Shown piece by piece: positions 1 through 8,416 of a DNA stretch of 64,000 nucleotides (position 1 is its first letter; each line of letters starts with the position of its first letter). This stretch comes from Virgibacillus_O xinjiangensis (GTDB taxonomy: Bacteria > Bacillota > Bacilli > Bacillales > Amphibacillaceae), in NCBI RefSeq assembly GCF_042643145.1, contig NZ_JBHRSA010000034.1, positions 62,001 through 126,000 of the forward strand. The letters run 5' to 3'. The notes below the pieces were generated by a model that made no database searches, was not told the origin of the DNA, and saw only the letters and a program-made list of their open reading frames with translations. The position numbers and the translations under genes were made by a program.

Positions 1-2
1 CG

Positions 3-494
3 ATGATTATTGGAGAAATCAGAAGATATTTAAGAGATAACAATCCGATCCGGGTATCCAGATCTTTAAGAGACATTGCCTACAAAGCATTGCAGGTAAG
101 AGAAAAGCTGATCAGTAAAACGTCTAAAGAACCTACCCCGATGGAAATCGCAAAAGAAATGGATATTCCGCATGCTGATGTTGTTTTCGCATTAGACGCC
201 ATCCAGGATCCAGTATCTTTGTTTGAACCGATTTATAATGACGGCGGTGACCCGATCTATGTAGTGGATCAAATCAGTGATGATAAGGATAAAGACTCAA
301 CATGGATAGACAAGCTTTCTCTGAAGGAAGGCATGTATCAATTGAATGAGCGTGAAAAGATGATATTGAATAAAAGATTTTTCCAGGGCAAAACACAAAT
401 GGAGGTTGCCGATGAAATTGGCATATCCCAAGCACAGGTATCCCGCTTGGAAAAAGCAGCAATCAGTCAAATGAATAAGCAAATGTTTGAATAA
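3..494 (+). CDS. sigG: RNA polymerase sigma-G factor, C-terminal part (5' end outside window)
   Basis: Late forespore-specific sigma factor that directs RNA polymerase to forespore genes after engulfment. Only the last 163 residues are present, and the reading frame is open to the left edge, so the true start lies outside. The visible part runs from the end of region 2 (IIGEIRRYLRDNN) through region 3 to region 4.2, whose helix-turn-helix reads TQMEVADEIGISQAQVSRLE. The SRSLRDIAYKAL and DPVSLFEPIYNDGGDPIYV stretches are nearly invariant in SigG and separate it from SigF. In B. subtilis sigG stands just upstream of the ylm genes, as here. The sequence shows the family clearly; the forespore role is known from B. 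subtilis. Confidence 0.95.
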   Translation: MIIGEIRRYLRDNNPIRVSRSLRDIAYKALQVREKLISKTSKEPTPMEIAKEMDIPHADVVFALDAIQDPVSLFEPIYNDGGDPIYVVDQISDDKDKDSTWIDKLSLKEGMYQLNEREKMILNKRFFQGKTQMEVADEIGISQAQVSRLEKAAISQMNKQMFE

Positions 495-514
495 TTATGA
501 TCAGTGTCATTTTC

Positions 515-569
515 ATAAGCAGGTGACCGAAGAGCATATTCATTCCATGTGAACCGTGTCCCTGCTTAT
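515..569 (+). repeat. Inverted repeat downstream of sigG
   Basis: Nine-base arms ATAAGCAGG (515-523) and CCTGCTTAT (561-569) enclose 37 bases. There is no U-run after the 3' arm, so this is not a standard terminator. It lies between sigG and the clear terminator at 616-648. It could stabilise the 3' end of the sigG message; that is a guess. Confidence 0.35.
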
Positions 570-615
570 ATTAGCACAGCTGTAAGTGCAAACTAATCAA
601 GAAATACATAGTTCT

Positions 616-648
616 CAGGCAATCGGATATCCGATGCCTGATTTTTTT
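616..648 (+). terminator. Rho-independent terminator after sigG
   Basis: Outer arms CAGGCA and TGCCTG flank the perfect inner palindrome TCGGATATCCGA with one bulged A, followed by a run of seven T. It ends the sigG transcript before ylmC. Confidence 0.8.
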
Positions 649-738
649 GGTTAATTTATGCTTTTACAAGCAATATTCTTATTTTAATGAAAAAAACTGC
701 CATTATCGCATATATTGTATAAAGCAGGAGGTGCGAAG

Positions 739-1017
739 ATGGTGAAACTTTCAGAACTGCAAGTCAAAGAAGTGATTATGATTGATGACGGCAGACGGAT
801 CGGCCATATCTCCGACCTGGAAATCGACCCGGATCATGGTAAAATCCTGGCCATTATTCTGATTGTCAAGGATAAAAGAGATAGCCTATTCAGTAAATCG
901 GAAGAACTTGTCATCCCCTGGAATAGGATCGTACGGATCGGATCAGATGTGATTCTGGTTAGAGAGGTTCATACCCCTTTGTTATATGGGAATCAATCGT
1001 ATGCCGAGAAAGAATAA
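739..1017 (+). CDS. ylmC: YlmC/YmxH family sporulation protein (PRC-barrel)
   Basis: Small protein of 92 residues with a PRC-barrel fold pattern (GRRIGHISDLEIDPDHGKI near the N-terminus, then beta-rich sequence through VIPWNRIVRIGSDVILV). The family is annotated as a sporulation protein because it is confined to endospore formers; its molecular activity is not known. An in-frame ATG exists eight codons upstream, but GCAGGAGG lies just before the ATG chosen here at good spacing. It stands alone between the sigG terminator and ylmD, as in B. subtilis, where ylmA precedes it; ylmA is absent here. Confidence 0.85.
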   Translation: MVKLSELQVKEVIMIDDGRRIGHISDLEIDPDHGKILAIILIVKDKRDSLFSKSEELVIPWNRIVRIGSDVILVREVHTPLLYGNQSYAEKE

Positions 1018-1069
1018 AGAAAGGAGTTATGTTAGAATAAGGCAGATAGATTCTTAGGGAGGAGATTTT

Positions 1070-1879
1070 TTGCAGGAACCTTTTATCAACCAGGACGGTT
1101 TCCATTTACAGATAGAAAAATGGCAGCAGATTCATCCGGGTCTCCGGGCTGGTATCTCCACCAGACTGCACGGTTCTAGTAAACCGCCTTTCCATTCACT
1201 GAACATGGGACTGCACGTAAATGACGATGTCAATGATGTGATTACTAATCGGCGGCAGCTTGCTGAACATCTGAAAATTCCCCTGGAACATTGGGTTGTG
1301 GGCGAACAAGTGCATCAGACAAAAGTAAAGAGCGTGACAGCAGAGGATAAAGGACGAGGGGCGCTTTCCCAGCAGATGGCTGTGCCTGGTACAGATGGGC
1401 TTATAACTAGTGAAGAAGGTCTCTTATGTGCGGCCGTTTTCGCCGATTGTGTACCGTTATTCTTTTTTGACCCGACTACAGGCTTTGTAGGTGTGGCACA
1501 TGCAGGGTGGAAAGGAACCGTGCAGCGCATTGCTGAGAAAATGGTTGAAGCCTTTCAAAAGCTGGGTTCAGACCCGTCTAATCTTTTGGCAGTGATTGGC
1601 CCGTGTATATCACAAGAAAATTATGAAGTCGATGAGCATGTCGTTCGGTATTTGACTTCGGATGAAAAAGAGACTGCTGTATATGAAAAGGGAATAAATC
1701 AGTATTTCTTGGATTTGAAACAGTTAAACGCAGAAATTCTTTTACAAGCAGGGCTGGTACGTAATAATATAGATATAACAAAATATTGCACCTATGAACA
1801 TAAAGAGCTATTTTTCTCGCATCGGCGTGATCAGGGAAGAACCGGAAGAATGCTTGGTTATATTGGCTATCAGCCATAA
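1070..1879 (+). CDS. pgeF: Multicopper-polyphenol-oxidase-like laccase domain protein / purine nucleoside phosphorylase (YfiH/YlmD family)
   Basis: A 269-residue member of the DUF152/YfiH family. In characterised homologues these enzymes phosphorolyse or deaminate purine nucleosides (adenosine, inosine); E. coli YfiH has also been linked to correction of peptidoglycan precursors. Conserved metal ligands are visible in QVH (80-82), ADCVP (125-129) and HAGWKG (144-149). The TTG start is chosen because GGGAGGAGA precedes it at correct spacing and no ATG fits. It is the second gene of the ylm cluster, 52 bases after ylmC and 27 bases before ylmE. The exact substrate in this organism is not shown by sequence. 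Confidence 0.85.
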   Translation: MQEPFINQDGFHLQIEKWQQIHPGLRAGISTRLHGSSKPPFHSLNMGLHVNDDVNDVITNRRQLAEHLKIPLEHWVVGEQVHQTKVKSVTAEDKGRGALSQQMAVPGTDGLITSEEGLLCAAVFADCVPLFFFDPTTGFVGVAHAGWKGTVQRIAEKMVEAFQKLGSDPSNLLAVIGPCISQENYEVDEHVVRYLTSDEKETAVYEKGINQYFLDLKQLNAEILLQAGLVRNNIDITKYCTYEHKELFFSHRRDQGRTGRMLGYIGYQP

Positions 1880-1906
1880 ATGTACAGGGAGGAGCAAGGA
1901 GAAACA

Positions 1907-2584
1907 ATGGATGTAGCAGCAAACCTGGAAGATATAAACCAGAAAATCAGACAGGCATGTGAAAGAAGTAATCGAAATCCTGATGAAATAACCATTATAG
2001 GAGTAACGAAATATGTTACAATAGAACGAACAGAGGAGACGGTTCAGGCGGGGGTTAAAAATCTTGCCGAAAACCGCATGGAAGGTTTTTTGGAGAAATA
2101 CAACCATCTAAATAATGAAGCTATATGGCACTTTATTGGCACACTTCAGTCCAGAAAAGTGAAAGAAGTAATTAATCAGGTGGATTACCTTCATTCTCTC
2201 GACCGCAAGTCTCTGGCGAAAGAGATCAATAAAAGGGCATCTAAGCCTGTTGATTGTTTTGTCCAAGTAAATGTGAGCGGGGAAGACACGAAGCACGGCA
2301 TGGCTCCGGATGAGGTGGTGCCTTTCCTCCATGCAATCGAATCTTATGATAAAGTGCGCGTTGTCGGGTTGATGACAATGGCCCCTCATATTGAAGATGA
2401 AGAGCAGATTCGAAGGTATTTTCGACAGCTATCCGCTTTAAGGGATGAAGTGCAAGGATTGGAACTCCATCATGCTCCATGCAATTATCTTTCTATGGGC
2501 ATGAGCAATGACTATGAACTTGCTGTAGAAGAGGGAGCTACCCACATTCGCATCGGTTCCAGCCTGGTTGGTTCACAAATATGA
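1907..2584 (+). CDS. ylmE: YggS/YlmE family PLP-binding homeostasis protein
   Basis: A 225-residue alanine-racemase-fold protein that binds pyridoxal 5'-phosphate but has no known catalytic activity. Homologues (YggS, PLPBP) buffer free PLP and affect amino-acid and keto-acid pools. The expected PLP lysine is K35 in GVTKYV, and the phosphate-binding end motif GMSNDYELAVEEGATHIRIG is complete. An ATG nine codons upstream sits before the ribosome site; the start used here follows GGAG at normal spacing. It precedes sepF, as in most Firmicutes and Actinobacteria, where this pairing with division genes is conserved but unexplained. Confidence 0.9.
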   Translation: MDVAANLEDINQKIRQACERSNRNPDEITIIGVTKYVTIERTEETVQAGVKNLAENRMEGFLEKYNHLNNEAIWHFIGTLQSRKVKEVINQVDYLHSLDRKSLAKEINKRASKPVDCFVQVNVSGEDTKHGMAPDEVVPFLHAIESYDKVRVVGLMTMAPHIEDEEQIRRYFRQLSALRDEVQGLELHHAPCNYLSMGMSNDYELAVEEGATHIRIGSSLVGSQI

Positions 2585-2599
2585 TAGCGAGGTGACAAG

Positions 2600-3031
2600 A
2601 TGAGTATCAAAGAAAAACTCAAAAATTATTTCACTGTAGATGATGAGTACGAGTATGAATATGTGGAAGATGCCACCGAACAGGAGAACGAACCAATGGT
2701 TAAACAGAAGGGGCAGAATGTTGTCAATTTGACTAGCATGCAGCAGCCTTCTTCCAAGGTCGTGCTTTGTGAACCACGCACGTATAATGAGGCACAGGAA
2801 ATCGCGGATAATATCGTCAACCGCAGAGCTGTAGTGATTAACCTGCAGAGAGTGGACACGCAGCAGGCAAAACGGATTGTCGACTTTCTGAGCGGAACCG
2901 TATATGCGGTGAATGGGGACATTCAAAAACTCGGTGCAGCTACGTTCCTCTGCACTCCGGATAATGTAGATGTGTCCGGTACCATTACAGACACATTAAT
3001 GGAAACCGATGATTATAACAAAGGATGGTAG
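2600..3031 (+). CDS. sepF: Cell division protein SepF
   Basis: Cytoplasmic protein of 143 residues that binds the C-terminal tail of FtsZ and tethers and bundles FtsZ filaments at the membrane. The N-terminus MSIKEKLKNYF fits the amphipathic membrane helix; an acidic linker follows, then the SepF core (EAQEIADNIVNRRAVVINLQ) from about residue 50. The length is usual for the family. It is preceded by GAGGTGA and followed four bases later by ylmG, so they are co-translated. Its presence beside ylmE, ylmG, ylmH and divIVA marks the division cluster. Confidence 0.95.
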   Translation: MSIKEKLKNYFTVDDEYEYEYVEDATEQENEPMVKQKGQNVVNLTSMQQPSSKVVLCEPRTYNEAQEIADNIVNRRAVVINLQRVDTQQAKRIVDFLSGTVYAVNGDIQKLGAATFLCTPDNVDVSGTITDTLMETDDYNKGW

Positions 3032-3034
3032 AAG

Positions 3035-3301
3035 ATGGGTTTTATTTTTAGTGTATTGAACACTGCATTAACGTTGTACAGCTATGCCATCATCATTTAT
3101 ATCCTGATGTCTTGGTTCCCGGGTGCCCGGGAATCTTCGTTTGGGGAGATGCTGGCAAAAATAACGGAACCTTATCTTGAAGTGTTCCGACGTTTCATTC
3201 CTCCGCTGGGAATGATCGACCTTTCGCCGATCGTGGCAATCATTGTCTTGCATTTTGCAAGGTATGGACTGGTCGAATTATTTTACATGGTAGGCATGTA
3301 G
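3035..3301 (+). CDS. ylmG: YggT family membrane protein YlmG
   Basis: An 88-residue protein with two hydrophobic spans, roughly residues 5-27 and 62-85, separated by a loop with PGARESSFGEMLAKITEPYL, typical of the YggT/Ycf19 family. The plastid relatives affect nucleoid distribution; the bacterial role is unresolved but the gene is linked to division by context. It starts four bases after sepF and ends nine bases before ylmH. Confidence 0.88.
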   Translation: MGFIFSVLNTALTLYSYAIIIYILMSWFPGARESSFGEMLAKITEPYLEVFRRFIPPLGMIDLSPIVAIIVLHFARYGLVELFYMVGM

Positions 3302-3310
3302 GAGATAGAT

Positions 3311-4087
3311 ATGGAAATTTATCAGCATTTTAGGAAAGAAGAACAGCCGTTCATCGATCAGGCATTTTCATGGAAAGAGAGTGTGGAGGACACCTTTGTC
3401 CCCAAGTTGACGGATTTCCTCGATCCGAGGGAACTGCAGATTCTGGAAACGGTCATCGGAAGCCAGAATGAAGAACTGAAGCTGCTCACGAGTGGTGGAG
3501 GCATTCATGTGGAAAGGAAGCGGGCTATCATTGCTCCTTACTATGAAGAGATAACTGAAGCAGACTTTCAACTTTCTCTATTGCAGGCGGAATATCCAAC
3601 TAAGTTCATATCCCTCTCCCACCGTGATGTTATGGGAGCATGCATGTCACTTGGTATCAAACGCAAAAAACTGGGGGACATGCTAGTGGATGAAGGAAAA
3701 ATTCAGGTAGTGGCGGCAGACGAGATTGCACCATATATCGTGGCAAACTTGACCGAAGTGAAAAAAGCAAAAATCAGCCTGGAAGAAAAGCCTTTTACAT
3801 ATTTTCTGGAAGAGGAGAAGGAGTGGAAGGAATCCGACCAAACGGTTTCCTCCTTACGGCTGGATGCTGTGTTAAAGGAAATCTACCGTATGTCGAGAAA
3901 GGACGCGGCAGCACTCATTTCGAGTCAGCAGGTGAAAGTAAACTTCAGGCTTGTAGATGACAGTAAGTTTATTCTGCAAGAGGGGGACCTCCTTTCTGTC
4001 AGAGGTAAAGGAAGAAGTAAATTGGTTGCGGTAAACGGTCGGACCAAGAAGGACAAGTGGAGGATAACTACAGCAATTCTGAAATAA
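3311..4087 (+). CDS. ylmH: S4-domain RNA-binding protein YlmH
   Basis: A 258-residue protein with an N-terminal alpha/beta region and a C-terminal S4 RNA-binding domain from about residue 183 (SSLRLDAVLKEIYRMSRKDAAALI, then VKVNFRLVDDSKFILQEGDLLSVRG). In B. subtilis YlmH has been implicated in rescue of obstructed 50S subunits carrying peptidyl-tRNA, in parallel with RqcH; rqcH is also in this window. The gene is the last member of the tight ylmE-ylmH run; a 73-base gap then separates it from divIVA. Confidence 0.9.
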   Translation: MEIYQHFRKEEQPFIDQAFSWKESVEDTFVPKLTDFLDPRELQILETVIGSQNEELKLLTSGGGIHVERKRAIIAPYYEEITEADFQLSLLQAEYPTKFISLSHRDVMGACMSLGIKRKKLGDMLVDEGKIQVVAADEIAPYIVANLTEVKKAKISLEEKPFTYFLEEEKEWKESDQTVSSLRLDAVLKEIYRMSRKDAAALISSQQVKVNFRLVDDSKFILQEGDLLSVRGKGRSKLVAVNGRTKKDKWRITTAILK

Positions 4088-4160
4088 CCATTGTTGCAGG
4101 ACATTTGCAAGGAATGGCGAAAGAATATAGTAATCCATTCTTTTATAGGAGGTGGCGGGG

Positions 4161-4670
4161 ATGCCATTAACACCGTTGGATATTCATAATAAAGAATTTA
4201 CCAGAGGGTTCCGCGGCTATGATGAAGACGAAGTGAATGAATTTTTGGATCAGGTTATCAAGGATTACGAGGCAACAATCAGGGAGAAAAAAGACTTACA
4301 GGAGAAAGCAGCACGGTTGGAGGAGAAATTGAGCCATTTCACTAATATTGAAGAAACGCTCAATAAGTCGATCCTGGTAGCACAGGAAACAGCTGAAGAG
4401 GTTAAAGGAAGTGCTTCCAAGGAATCGAAACTCATTATCAAAGAGGCGGAAAAGAATGCAGATCGAATCATCAATGATGCATTGAGCAAGTCGCGGAGAA
4501 TCTCCATGGATGTAGAAGAATTGAAAAAGCAGGCAAAGGTTTTCCGAACACGTCTGAAGATGTTAGTGGAAGCCCAATTGGAAATGATTGAGAATAATGA
4601 TTGGGAGGATCTTTTTGACGAAGAAATCGGTGATGAACTTGAATTGATTGAAAATCGCTCACAGACTTGA
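4161..4670 (+). CDS. divIVA: Cell-division initiation and polarity protein DivIVA
   Basis: A 169-residue coiled-coil protein that recognises strongly curved membrane at septa and poles, where it positions MinJ/MinCD and, in spore formers, anchors the chromosome origin. The N-terminal lipid-binding domain is intact: MPLTPLDIHNKEF followed by F17 and R18, the pair that inserts in the membrane in B. subtilis DivIVA, then GYDEDEVNEFLDQV. Residues 30-150 are heptad-rich coiled coil and the tail is acidic. A GTG three codons upstream overlaps the AGGAGGTGG ribosome site, so ATG at 4161 is the start. The gene ends the division cluster and precedes the ileS T-box. Confidence 0.96.
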   Translation: MPLTPLDIHNKEFTRGFRGYDEDEVNEFLDQVIKDYEATIREKKDLQEKAARLEEKLSHFTNIEETLNKSILVAQETAEEVKGSASKESKLIIKEAEKNADRIINDALSKSRRISMDVEELKKQAKVFRTRLKMLVEAQLEMIENNDWEDLFDEEIGDELELIENRSQT

Positions 4671-4740
4671 CTCACAATCAAATATTACATATAATTCATA
4701 CAGATATATCTTCAATTGAATACTTTTCAATTACAATGAT

Positions 4741-4977
4741 GGAGACAGTACAGTAGTTAAAGCTGCCAAGCGAGCCGGGAAATGGTGGAAGCCCGGCACA
4801 GCGAAGCTTCTGGAATATCACTCCTGAGTATCCATTATGAATGATAGTAATGATGGACGGTCTATTCCCGTTACGAATATCGAGTGAATTTAAAATAATC
4901 TTATAGTATTTTAAATTTATAAGGGTGGTACCGCGAGTCTTCTCGTCCCTTTGGGGATGCAGATGCTCGTTTTTTTT
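4741..4977 (+). ncRNA. T-box leader of ileS (isoleucine-responsive)
   Basis: Classic tRNA-sensing leader between divIVA and ileS. The conserved T-box core GGGTGGTACCGCG is at 4923-4935. The Stem I segment contains AGCGAGCCGGGAAATGGTGG and, before CACTCCTGAGT, the specifier codon ATC at 4817-4819, which matches isoleucine and so agrees with the gene downstream. Uncharged tRNA-Ile would pair with the T-box and favour the antiterminator. A TACAAT hexamer at 4732-4737 may be the -10 element; the -35 is weak. The part from 4978 to ileS is a plain spacer with only the ribosome site. Confidence 0.93.
4933..4977 (+). terminator. T-box-controlled attenuator of ileS
   Basis: CGAG and TCCC on the 5' side pair with GGGGA and CTCG on the 3' side, and eight T follow. 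The 5' arm begins inside the T-box core, so forming the antiterminator disrupts this hairpin, as expected for a T-box switch. Confidence 0.75.
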
Positions 4978-5085
4978 ATCTCATACACCTTTTTCAAGTT
5001 GAGTTCAAACCATGTTAGTTGAGAGAAACAATCGCAACTGATGGAAACACATGCTGGAATTTACTAAAGAACAGGAGGAACAGCA

Positions 5086-7842
5086 ATGGATTATAAAGAA
5101 ACGCTGCTCATGCCGAAAACAGAATTTCCAATGCGAGGAAATCTGCCGAATAAAGAGCCGAAGAGACAGGAACAATGGGATGAAAACAATATTTATGAAA
5201 GAGTACAGGAAAGAACCAAAGACCGTCCATTGTTTATTCTTCATGACGGACCTCCGTATGCCAATGGGGATTTACATATAGGCCATGCACTCAATAAAGT
5301 GCTGAAAGATTTCATTGTTCGCTATAAGTCAATGAGCGGCTATCATGCGCCATATATCCCGGGATGGGACACACACGGGCTTCCGATTGAAACAGCGTTG
5401 ACAAAAAAGAAAAAAATCAAGAGGAAAGAGCTGGGCATTGCTGAGTTTCGTGAAATGTGCGCGGAGTATGCGATGGGACAGGTTGATAGTCAAAGAACGC
5501 AATTTAAACAAATGGGTGTCCGAGGAGACTGGGACAATCCGTACTTGACATTGACAAAGGATTACGAAGCGGCACAAATCCGGGTGTTCGGGGAAATGGC
5601 TAAGAAAGGCTATATCTATAAAGGTCTGAAGCCTGTCTATTGGTCGCCTTCATCCGAATCTGCTTTGGCAGAAGCTGAGATAGAATACCATGATAAGCGC
5701 TCTCCATCCATCTATGTATCATTTCAAGTGAAAGATGGCAAGGATCTCTTGGAGGGAGATGAAAAGTTCGTAATTTGGACCACTACTCCTTGGACGTTGC
5801 CAGCCAACTTGGGAATCAGCATCCACCCTGAATTGGAGTACAATGTCGTTCAGGTAGGACAGGAAAAATTCATTATTGCCCATGCACTATTGGAACAAGT
5901 GTCAGAGGAACTGGGATGGGAAGATGTGCAGATTGTAAAAACCTTCCAAGGCAAGGAAGCTGATAGAATCGTAGCACAACATCCATTTTATGATCGGGAT
6001 TCCTTGATCATGCTGGGAGAGCATGTAACTACCGATGCAGGTACAGGGTGTGTCCATACGGCACCTGGGCACGGGGAAGATGACTTCATTGTGAGCAAGG
6101 CCTATGGTCTTGAACCTTTATCTCCTCTTGATGACAAAGGTGTATTTACTGCAGAAGCACCAGGTTTTGAAGGACTCTTCTATGACACAGCAAACAAGAA
6201 TATTACAGAAAAACTGGAAGAAGTAGGAGCGTTGTTGAAGCTCACGTTCATTACTCACTCCTATCCGCATGATTGGCGTACAAAGAAGCCGACCATCTTC
6301 CGTGCAACTTCCCAATGGTTTGCTTCCATTAAGGATTTCCGTCAGGATATTCTCGATGAGATCAACCGAATTAACTGGTATCCTTCATGGGGCCAGACAC
6401 GTCTGCATAACATGGTGCGGGACAGGGAAGATTGGTGTATTTCCCGCCAGCGGACCTGGGGAGTCCCAATTCCTGTCTTCTATGCGGAAGATAATACGCC
6501 AATTATCACGGATGAAACGATTGAACATGTCTCCAATCTGTTCAAAGAGCATGGTTCTAATATATGGTTTGAGAAAGAAGCGAAGGATCTGCTGCCGGAA
6601 GGCTTTATCTCAGATCATAGCCCAAATGGCAAATTCACGAAAGAAACGGATATCATGGACGTTTGGTTCGATTCTGGATCTTCCCATGAGGCGGTGCTGA
6701 TGAACCGTGAAGACCACCGCCGTCCTGCTGATGTTTACCTTGAAGGAAGCGACCAATACCGTGGCTGGTTCAACTCTTCAATTTCTACAGCTGTTGCTGT
6801 AACAGGAAAAGCACCATATGAAAATATCATTAGCCATGGATTTGTCCTGGACGGAAATGGCCGTAAAATGAGCAAGTCATTAGGCAATGTCATCGTGCCA
6901 TCCAAAGTGCAAAAGCAATTAGGGGCAGATATCCTAAGGCTATGGGTTTCTTCGGTAGATTACCAAGCGGACGTTCGTATTTCCCAGGAGATACTGAAAC
7001 AGACATCGGAAGCCTATCGTAAGATCCGTAACACATTTAGGTTCATGCTTGCTAACCTGTCCGATTTCAATCCAGAAACAGACAGGGTTGCAGAGGCGGA
7101 GATGGAAGAAGTGGACCGTTATATGCTGCATAGGCTGCAGCGGCTGCTTGCAGATGTGAGGGAGAGCTACGACAGATTCGAATATTCACCAATCTTCCAT
7201 CAGATTCATAATTTCTGTACGGTTGATCTGAGCTCCTTTTATCTGGATTTCGCCAAGGATGTACTGTATATCGAAGCAAAGAACAATAAACGCCGTCGCA
7301 GTATCCAGACAGGCTATTATGAAATCCTGACGACATTGGTAAAACTTCTCGCACCGATCATTCCTCATACTACGGATGAAGTATGGGAGTACATCCCGGG
7401 AGTGGAAGCGGAAAGTGTCCAGTTGACTGACATTCCGGAGCCGAGGGACATTGCCGGATACGAACAGATTGAAGATAAATGGGATCATTTCATGAATGTT
7501 CGTGATGATGTTCTGAAAGCCCTCGAAGAAGCCAGAAATGAAAAAATAATTGGTAAATCCCTGGAGGCAAAAGTTACTTTGGCACCTAAGGATGCTCATA
7601 CGAAACAGGTTCTTCAGGAGATGGAACATCTACATCAGTTCCTAATTGTTTCTGAAGCGGATATCAGCAATCAAACCGCCTCAGGCAATGATTATAAATA
7701 CGTGGAGGTTTCCGTGGAGAAACACCCGGGAGAAAAATGTTCTCGTTGCTGGGTAGCTTCAGAAACGGTCGGTCATGATCATGACCATCCAGAATTATGC
7801 TCTCGATGTGCAGAGGTTGTGAAAGAACATTACGAGAGTTAA
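5086..7842 (+). CDS. ileS: Isoleucine--tRNA ligase (class Ia, bacterial type)
   Basis: Charges tRNA-Ile using ATP in the cytoplasm. The 918-residue product has the HIGH motif as HIGH at 64-67 (DLHIGHALN), the KMSKS loop at 594-598, the CP1 editing domain between, and a C-terminal zinc finger with cysteine pairs at 885/888 and 905/908 (CSRC twice). This is the usual length and layout of the mupirocin-sensitive bacterial IleRS type. AGGAGGAACAGC precedes the ATG. Expression is controlled by the isoleucine T-box immediately upstream. In B. subtilis the small gene ylyA follows ileS; here a terminator follows directly. Confidence 0.98.
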   Translation: MDYKETLLMPKTEFPMRGNLPNKEPKRQEQWDENNIYERVQERTKDRPLFILHDGPPYANGDLHIGHALNKVLKDFIVRYKSMSGYHAPYIPGWDTHGLPIETALTKKKKIKRKELGIAEFREMCAEYAMGQVDSQRTQFKQMGVRGDWDNPYLTLTKDYEAAQIRVFGEMAKKGYIYKGLKPVYWSPSSESALAEAEIEYHDKRSPSIYVSFQVKDGKDLLEGDEKFVIWTTTPWTLPANLGISIHPELEYNVVQVGQEKFIIAHALLEQVSEELGWEDVQIVKTFQGKEADRIVAQHPFYDRDSLIMLGEHVTTDAGTGCVHTAPGHGEDDFIVSKAYGLEPLSPLDDKGVFTAEAPGFEGLFYDTANKNITEKLEEVGALLKLTFITHSYPHDWRTKKPTIFRATSQWFASIKDFRQDILDEINRINWYPSWGQTRLHNMVRDREDWCISRQRTWGVPIPVFYAEDNTPIITDETIEHVSNLFKEHGSNIWFEKEAKDLLPEGFISDHSPNGKFTKETDIMDVWFDSGSSHEAVLMNREDHRRPADVYLEGSDQYRGWFNSSISTAVAVTGKAPYENIISHGFVLDGNGRKMSKSLGNVIVPSKVQKQLGADILRLWVSSVDYQADVRISQEILKQTSEAYRKIRNTFRFMLANLSDFNPETDRVAEAEMEEVDRYMLHRLQRLLADVRESYDRFEYSPIFHQIHNFCTVDLSSFYLDFAKDVLYIEAKNNKRRRSIQTGYYEILTTLVKLLAPIIPHTTDEVWEYIPGVEAESVQLTDIPEPRDIAGYEQIEDKWDHFMNVRDDVLKALEEARNEKIIGKSLEAKVTLAPKDAHTKQVLQEMEHLHQFLIVSEADISNQTASGNDYKYVEVSVEKHPGEKCSRCWVASETVGHDHDHPELCSRCAEVVKEHYES

Positions 7843-7848
7843 AAAACG

Positions 7849-7878
7849 TCCCCCTTGTATACGGCAAGGGGGATTTTT
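7849..7878 (+). terminator. Terminator after ileS
   Basis: CCCCCTTG and CAAGGGGG form a perfect eight-pair stem with a seven-base loop, followed by ATTTTT. Confidence 0.9.
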
Positions 7879-7880
7879 CA

Positions 7881-7909
7881 TTGAAAAAGGATCTCGTACA
7901 GTATAAGAT
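7881..7909 (+). promoter_or_regulatory. Probable sigma-A promoter of lspA
   Basis: TTGAAA (7881-7886) and TAAGAT (7904-7909) are 17 bases apart, directly after the ileS terminator and 37 bases before lspA. An overlapping TATAAG would give 15-base spacing. Confidence 0.5.
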
Positions 7910-7945
7910 AGTGAAGACGCAGGAAATGGAATCGGGGGAAAAGTA

Positions 7946-8416
7946 ATGTATGTGTACTATCTCTTTGCATTGATCGTGATCATCCTTGATCAGTTGACTA
8001 AATGGGTGGTTATAAGAACCATGGAGCTTGGTGAGCAGATCACTGTAATGGAAGGATTCTTCTATTTTACTTCTCACCGGAATTCGGGGGCTGCTTGGGG
8101 CATATTCCAAGGACAAATGCTGTTTTTCTATATTGTCACCCTACTTGTGGTGGCGGGCGTTATATTTTATATGCAAAAATATGCCAAGAACGATAAACTG
8201 CTTGCAACAGCCCTAGGCCTTATATTAGGAGGTGCCCTCGGCAATTTTATCGATCGGCTGGTGCATCGAGAAGTGGTCGACTTTATTGATGTGATTATTT
8301 TCGGGTATGATTTCCCCATTTTCAACATAGCTGACTCGGCCCTTACCATCGGTGTGATCTTGATCATCATCGGAACAATACTGGAGGAAACGAAGAAAGG
8401 AAAGACAAATAAATGA
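7946..8416 (+). CDS. lspA: Lipoprotein signal peptidase (signal peptidase II)
   Basis: Membrane aspartic protease that removes the signal peptide from diacylglyceryl-modified prolipoproteins. The 156-residue protein has four hydrophobic segments, the early DQLTKW motif, HRNSGAAWG (44-52), and the conserved aspartates D103 (GNFIDR), D112 (VVDFID) and D130 (FNIADS), from which the catalytic pair is drawn. GGGGG lies before the ATG. It overlaps the next gene by four bases (ATGA), so the two are translationally coupled, as lspA-ylyB are in B. subtilis. Confidence 0.97.
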   Translation: MYVYYLFALIVIILDQLTKWVVIRTMELGEQITVMEGFFYFTSHRNSGAAWGIFQGQMLFFYIVTLLVVAGVIFYMQKYAKNDKLLATALGLILGGALGNFIDRLVHREVVDFIDVIIFGYDFPIFNIADSALTIGVILIIIGTILEETKKGKTNK

